A stretch of 64,000 nt of DNA from NCBI RefSeq assembly GCF_002709775.1, contig NZ_PAQR01000053.1:41485-105484 (forward strand). Direction: 5' to 3'. Positions 59,580-64,000 of this stretch are shown here, piece by piece (the first letter of the stretch is position 1; each line of letters starts with the position of its first letter). The notes under the pieces were generated by a model. The model was not told the origin of the DNA. It ran no database searches and saw only the letters and a list, made by a program, of their open reading frames with translations. The position numbers were made by a program, and so were the translations under genes. The stretch comes from Thalassospira sp. GTDB lineage: Bacteria; Pseudomonadota; Alphaproteobacteria; Rhodospirillales; Thalassospiraceae.

Positions 59580-60635
59580 ATGACGCAACAAACAGAACCC
59601 AAAAGCGCCGCGCTTGAGCGATCGCGTTTTTCTTTGCGTGATTTGCCCAGCGCAACACAGTTCGAGATCTGGAAAGAAAGCATCAACTGCATCTATAGCG
59701 TTGATGCGGACCGTCGCACGCGCGCCGATGGCTTTGTTGCCGATCTTGATTCCTGGCGCCATCGCGACCTGATGATGGTCGAGGCGCAAAGCTGTTCGCA
59801 AAGCTTTTCACGCACGTCCCAAATGATCGCGGCAGACGGCATGGACCACTATAATGTCCAGCTTTACACCGATGGCGGGGTGAAATCCGATATCGGCGTT
59901 GGTGGCGATGTCCTTAAGCCCGGCGGGTTGCTGTTGCTTGATCTGTCGCAGCGCACCGAAGCCCAGGCCAGCGAACAGTTCAATTCCCTCCATCTGTTTT
60001 TGCCCCGGCGTCTGGTTGAGGATCATCTGAGCAATCCGGAAGACCACAATCTGCGTTTTCTTTCCGAGCGCGACCCGCTGGTCGGCATGTTGTTTAATCA
60101 GATCCTGTCGATGCATCGTTATATTGATCAACTGGACGACGGTCAGATATCCGTCATCCAGCAAACCATCGTCATGATGTTGTCGACCTGCCTGAATGGT
60201 GCAACGGGCGAAACCAACGCGACCCAGGCAATGCGCCAGGACATCGAGAAGGGCGTGATGATCCGGCGGTATTTCCGCGAGCGTCTTCTTTCACCCGACC
60301 TTAATGCCGAAACAGCGGCCGATGACCTTGGTCTGTCGCGATCAAGCCTTTACCGCCTGTTTAAACAGTATGGCGGGGTGAACCAGTATCTGCGCGACAT
60401 GCGGCTTCGCCACGCCCTTAAACTTCTGGGCGACCCGACGCAGCGCAGACGGTCGATCTATGACATCGCGCTGGAATGCGGATATGAAACCGATGCTGGC
60501 TTTATCCGTGCCTTCCGCGCCAAATACGATGTCACGCCGGGCGATGTGCGTGCAGGTGTTACGCCGCACGCACGCCACCTTGATGAAGGGGCACTCGACA
60601 AGCGCTATGAGAACTGGCTGCATACGCTTGCCTAG
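59580..60635 (+). CDS. AraC-family transcriptional regulator
   Basis: C-terminal double HTH: ETAADDLGLSRSSLYRLFKQYGGVNQYLRDMRLRHALKLL...SIYDIALECGYETDAGFIRAFRAKYDVTPGDVR. Confidence 0.9.
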   Translation: MTQQTEPKSAALERSRFSLRDLPSATQFEIWKESINCIYSVDADRRTRADGFVADLDSWRHRDLMMVEAQSCSQSFSRTSQMIAADGMDHYNVQLYTDGGVKSDIGVGGDVLKPGGLLLLDLSQRTEAQASEQFNSLHLFLPRRLVEDHLSNPEDHNLRFLSERDPLVGMLFNQILSMHRYIDQLDDGQISVIQQTIVMMLSTCLNGATGETNATQAMRQDIEKGVMIRRYFRERLLSPDLNAETAADDLGLSRSSLYRLFKQYGGVNQYLRDMRLRHALKLLGDPTQRRRSIYDIALECGYETDAGFIRAFRAKYDVTPGDVRAGVTPHARHLDEGALDKRYENWLHTLA

Positions 60636-60779
60636 ATTTTGTTGCAGTTCAATCTAACCGCAACAGGCTCTATTGCCTGATCGACGGAGCTTGCGATCAG
60701 GCGAGGGGGGGGGACGCGAGTATCTTGTCCTCTTCATCTATTTCGTTTTCCATACGCATCGATACGTAATGCGCACAGA

Positions 60780-61196
60780 TCAAATCACGGCCTTGAACGG
60801 CACGACGACGTTTTGGTGAAACAGGCCGCCAGATGCGTGGGGGGACGTTTGGGACACGACCTGCTGATCGTTGCGCAGGGGTGATGCATCTGGTCTGGAA
60901 TGTTTCGCCGAAAGCGGAATGGATGCCGGGTTATCCGGAAAACCCAGAACCGCCAGAATTCCGATATTGTGGGTCTGAAGCGATTTGATCAGCGTGGTTG
61001 CCGCGTTCCAGTCCGGTAACAGGGCCAGACGGGCACGGCCGAGATAAGCCCCCATCAGACGGGCCAGATCCGGCGTATCACGCGCGATAATCACAACAGG
61101 AAGAGGGTGAGACTGGACAGACGTCGAACGTTCCGGCTGCAGTGAAACGCCGACCTGTTGCAAGTCCGATTGAGTTGTTCCGGATGAATTCATCAC
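60780..61196 (-). CDS. Hypothetical protein, no recognised family
   Basis: Open 138-aa frame MMNSSGTTQSDLQQVGVSLQPERSTSVQSHPLPVVIIARDTPDLARLMGAYLGRARLALLPDWNAATTL...; coding status uncertain. Confidence 0.45.
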   Translation of the reverse strand: MMNSSGTTQSDLQQVGVSLQPERSTSVQSHPLPVVIIARDTPDLARLMGAYLGRARLALLPDWNAATTLIKSLQTHNIGILAVLGFPDNPASIPLSAKHSRPDASPLRNDQQVVSQTSPHASGGLFHQNVVVPFKAVI

Positions 61197-61336
61197 ACCC
61201 TCCGCATGACTGATCTACATGATCAGCGGTTTGTACCCATGCTTGAGAATAGCCGGGCCTGCGCGAAGGATTATGCATGGCGTGCCGGATTATTGACCGG
61301 CTGTGCCAAAACACTGTTTTTGGGTGCGTTTTCCGA

Positions 61337-61906
61337 TCAGGCGAGCGCTGCGATGACGTCAGCACTTTTGGTGAGCTGGCAATATTCAGAGGCCAGAACC
61401 GCGGCATAAAGATCAAACACGTCCTGGGCTGCGAAGGTCCTGCCATTGGCATCGGTGACATCAATGGCCGTGGTGGCATCAAGCACCAGCCAGTTTTCAA
61501 AACCAAGGCAATGGGCCATGCGGATGGTGACATCCATCGAATTGTGGATGACGACCCCGGTAAAGATCAGGCGTTTGATCCCGCGATCATGCAGGTGCTT
61601 TTCAAGTGCTGTGCCGACAAAGGCGCAGTTCTGTTGCTTGGCGATGACGGTTTCACCATCAATCGGCAGGGCTTCGTCCTTGAACGGTTGTCCCGGTCCG
61701 TCGACATAAAAGCTTGATGCGGGGTTGGCTTCTTCGTGGCGGACATGGATCACGGGCAGGCTGGCCGCACGGAAGTCAGCCAGCAGCTTTGCAATCACAT
61801 CGGCGTAGCCCGGATTGTTTTTGCTGTTCCAGCGCGGGTTATCGATGGCCTTTTGTACATCCAGAACGATCAGGGCTGTGTCGTTACCAAGTGCGGGCAG
61901 GGTCAT
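61337..61906 (-). CDS. Isochorismatase-family cysteine hydrolase
   Basis: ALIVLDVQKAIDNPRW...PVIHVRHEEANPASSF...IKRLIFTGVVIHNSMDVTIRMAHCLGFENWLVLDATTAID. Confidence 0.88.
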   Translation of the reverse strand: MTLPALGNDTALIVLDVQKAIDNPRWNSKNNPGYADVIAKLLADFRAASLPVIHVRHEEANPASSFYVDGPGQPFKDEALPIDGETVIAKQQNCAFVGTALEKHLHDRGIKRLIFTGVVIHNSMDVTIRMAHCLGFENWLVLDATTAIDVTDANGRTFAAQDVFDLYAAVLASEYCQLTKSADVIAALA

Positions 61907-61931
61907 AGCGCGTTCCCTTTTTCCATATCTA

Positions 61932-61964
61932 AAAACAAAACCGGCCGGGAAAGCCCGGCCGGTT
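61932..61964 (-). terminator. Intrinsic terminator of nrdJ
   Basis: Minus strand AACCGGCCGGGCTTTCCCGGCCGGTTTTGTTTTTAG, 11-bp stem. Confidence 0.8.
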
Positions 61965-62001
61965 TGCTGATCAGATCAGTTGTTCGGTAGGGCCGAGACC
62001 C

Positions 62002-64000
62002 TTAGGAGCAACCGGTGGTCGCGCCACAAGAGTCACATTTCAGGCAAGTGCCGTTACGCACCAAGGTGAAGTTACCGCAATCCGGGCAACCGTCGCCTTC
62101 GTAGCCTTTCATGCGGGCTTCGCGGATCTGGTCCATCTTGGCATCGGTTTTGGCGATGACTTCTTCGCTGGTGGACAGGATCGCTGCGGCCTCGGTCGTG
62201 GTGGTTTTGGTCACCGTGGTGGTGCTTGCCGTTTCCGGGGTATGGCTGTGGCCATGACCGTCGGTGCCGGTTGATTTCACCTCGAGAATGCGTTCCTCGG
62301 CCGGGGCGCCGCCATCAACAACATAGAGGTTGCGACGTACGAAGCCGGAAGAAGCCACCTTGCGGATGGTTTCGATCGCCTGATCGCCAGCTTTCTCGGC
62401 GGTTTCGCCAAGGTCGCCTTCGGCAACGCCTTCGCCAACGGCATCCGGCAGGATGTCGGACGGCTGAACGTGGGCGAGGTCGTTACGGCCAAGGTAAGAG
62501 ATCGCCAGTTCGCGGAACATGTAATCAAGGATGGAGGTTGCCATCTTGATCGCATCGTTACCCGAAACCATGCCGGACGGCTCGAAGCGGGTGAAGGTGA
62601 AGGCTTCGACATACTCTTCGAGCGGCACGCCATACTGCAGGCCGATGGACACCGCGATTGCGAAGTTGTTCATCAGCGAGCGGAACGCAGCGCCTTCCTT
62701 GTGCATGTCGATGAAGATTTCACCAAGCTTGCCGTCTTCGTATTCACCGGTACGGAGATATACCTTGTGACCGCCAACTGTGGCCTTCTGGGTGTAGCCT
62801 TTGCGGCGGCCCGGAAGGGAGCGACGGTCGCCACGAATGACGCGCTCGATGATTTTCTCGACGATCTGCTCGGACGCCTGGGCTGCCTTGGCAGCGGTCG
62901 GCTGATCCGCGTAATCGTCTTCTTCGACCAGTGCGGAATTGAGCGGCTGGCTGAGTTTCGAGCCATCACGATAGAGCGCGTTGGCTTTGAGGCCCAGACG
63001 CCAGGACAGCATGTAAGCGTCTTTACAATCCTGGATGTTTGCGCTGCTCGGCATGTTGATGGTTTTGGAAATCGCACCCGAGATGAACGGCTGTGCCGCG
63101 GCCATCATGCGGATGTGGCTTTCAGCCGAGAGGTAACGCTTGCCGATACGGCCGCACGGGTTTGCGCAATCAAAGACCGGCAGGTCTTCTTCACGCAGAT
63201 GCGGGGCCTGTTCCAGCGTCATCGAACCGCAAACATAGGTGTTGGCTGCTTCGATCTGCTTTTTGTCGAAACCAAGGGCTGCGAGCATGTTGAAGTCCAT
63301 GCTGTTGATCGCCTTGGCATCGAGACCCAGCGTGTTGACGCAGAAGTCATCACCGAACGTGTATTTGTTGAAGACGAATTTGATGTCAAATGCGTTCTTC
63401 AGAGCACCTTCAACCTTGGCAAGTGCTTCGTCGTCAAAGCCCTTGGCTTTCAGGTCTTCGTGCGAGATCGCCGGCGAACCAACCAAGGTGCCATGACCAA
63501 CCGCGTATTTTTCAATGTCGCGGATCTGGTTTTCGGTGTAGCCGAGCGTTGCCAGTGCTACCGGAACGGTACGGTTGATGATCTTGAAGTAACCGCCGCC
63601 AGCAAGCTTTTTGAACTTCACGAGTGCGAAGTCAGGCTCGATACCGGTGGTGTCGCAATCCATGACCAGACCGATGGTGCCGGTCGGTGCGATAACGGTG
63701 GTCTGGGCGTTACGGTAGCCGTGCTTTTCACCAAGCTCGACCGCCTTGTCCCAGGCAGCGCGGGCTGCAACCGGAAGATCGGCATAGGGGCTGTCGGCAG
63801 CAACCAGCGGAACCGGGTTGATCGACAGGCCTTCATAGCCTTCCTGTTCGCCGTAAGCGGCACGGCGATGGTTGCGCATGACACGCAGCATTTCCTGTGC
63901 GTTATCGCCATAACCCGGGAATGCACCCTGTTCGCTGGCCATTTCAGCCGAGGTCGCATAGGACACGCCACACATGATGGCGGTCAGGGACGCGCCAATC
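62002..64000 (-). CDS. nrdJ: Vitamin B12-dependent ribonucleotide reductase, C-terminal part (truncated by right edge)
   Basis: [99 protein letters not shown]-terminal Zn motif [22 protein letters not shown]. Confidence 0.95.
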   Translation of the reverse strand, partial: IGASLTAIMCGVSYATSAEMASEQGAFPGYGDNAQEMLRVMRNHRRAAYGEQEGYEGLSINPVPLVAADSPYADLPVAARAAWDKAVELGEKHGYRNAQTTVIAPTGTIGLVMDCDTTGIEPDFALVKFKKLAGGGYFKIINRTVPVALATLGYTENQIRDIEKYAVGHGTLVGSPAISHEDLKAKGFDDEALAKVEGALKNAFDIKFVFNKYTFGDDFCVNTLGLDAKAINSMDFNMLAALGFDKKQIEAANTYVCGSMTLEQAPHLREEDLPVFDCANPCGRIGKRYLSAESHIRMMAAAQPFISGAISKTINMPSSANIQDCKDAYMLSWRLGLKANALYRDGSKLSQPLNSALVEEDDYADQPTAAKAAQASEQIVEKIIERVIRGDRRSLPGRRKGYTQKATVGGHKVYLRTGEYEDGKLGEIFIDMHKEGAAFRSLMNNFAIAVSIGLQYGVPLEEYVEAFTFTRFEPSGMVSGNDAIKMATSILDYMFRELAISYLGRNDLAHVQPSDILPDAVGEGVAEGDLGETAEKAGDQAIETIRKVASSGFVRRNLYVVDGGAPAEERILEVKSTGTDGHGHSHTPETASTTTVTKTTTTEAAAILSTSEEVIAKTDAKMDQIREARMKGYEGDGCPDCGNFTLVRNGTCLKCDSCGATTGCS

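Overview
The window looks like a chromosomal segment of an alphaproteobacterium. Thalassospira or another Rhodospirillales is likely, but that is inferred from gene content and codon style only. Most of it is ordinary metabolic, transport and regulatory DNA: a PotF-like binding protein with a GS-family enzyme, DgcN/DgcA-type D-glutamate catabolism genes, a GGDEF protein, an HlyD/RbbA-like ABC exporter, DgdA with a LysR regulator, YdiJ, a TauABC-like importer with an agmatinase-family ureohydrolase, a two-component system, EptA, several LysR/TetR/AraC regulators, and NrdJ cut by the right edge. Three blocks stand out as accessory by lower GC and content. (1) 18.27-22.26 kb encodes a single large protein with an N-terminal NACHT/STAND-like NTPase and a C-terminal PD-(D/E)xK-like nuclease, a candidate one-gene anti-phage system. 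(2) 26.2-34.8 kb is a complete two-partner-secretion CDI locus: TpsB, a TpsA/CdiA with a C-terminal LHH nuclease toxin, a SUKH/SMI1-KNR4 immunity protein, and a stranded CdiA fragment. (3) 39.76-41.10 kb encodes a membrane protein carrying about nine 12-residue beta-solenoid-like repeats. The 5.9-6.6 kb intergenic region contains a well-supported sRNA candidate resembling the alpha-r8/MmgR family and a second, unidentified structured element. Domain calls come from reading motifs by eye; no database search was possible.
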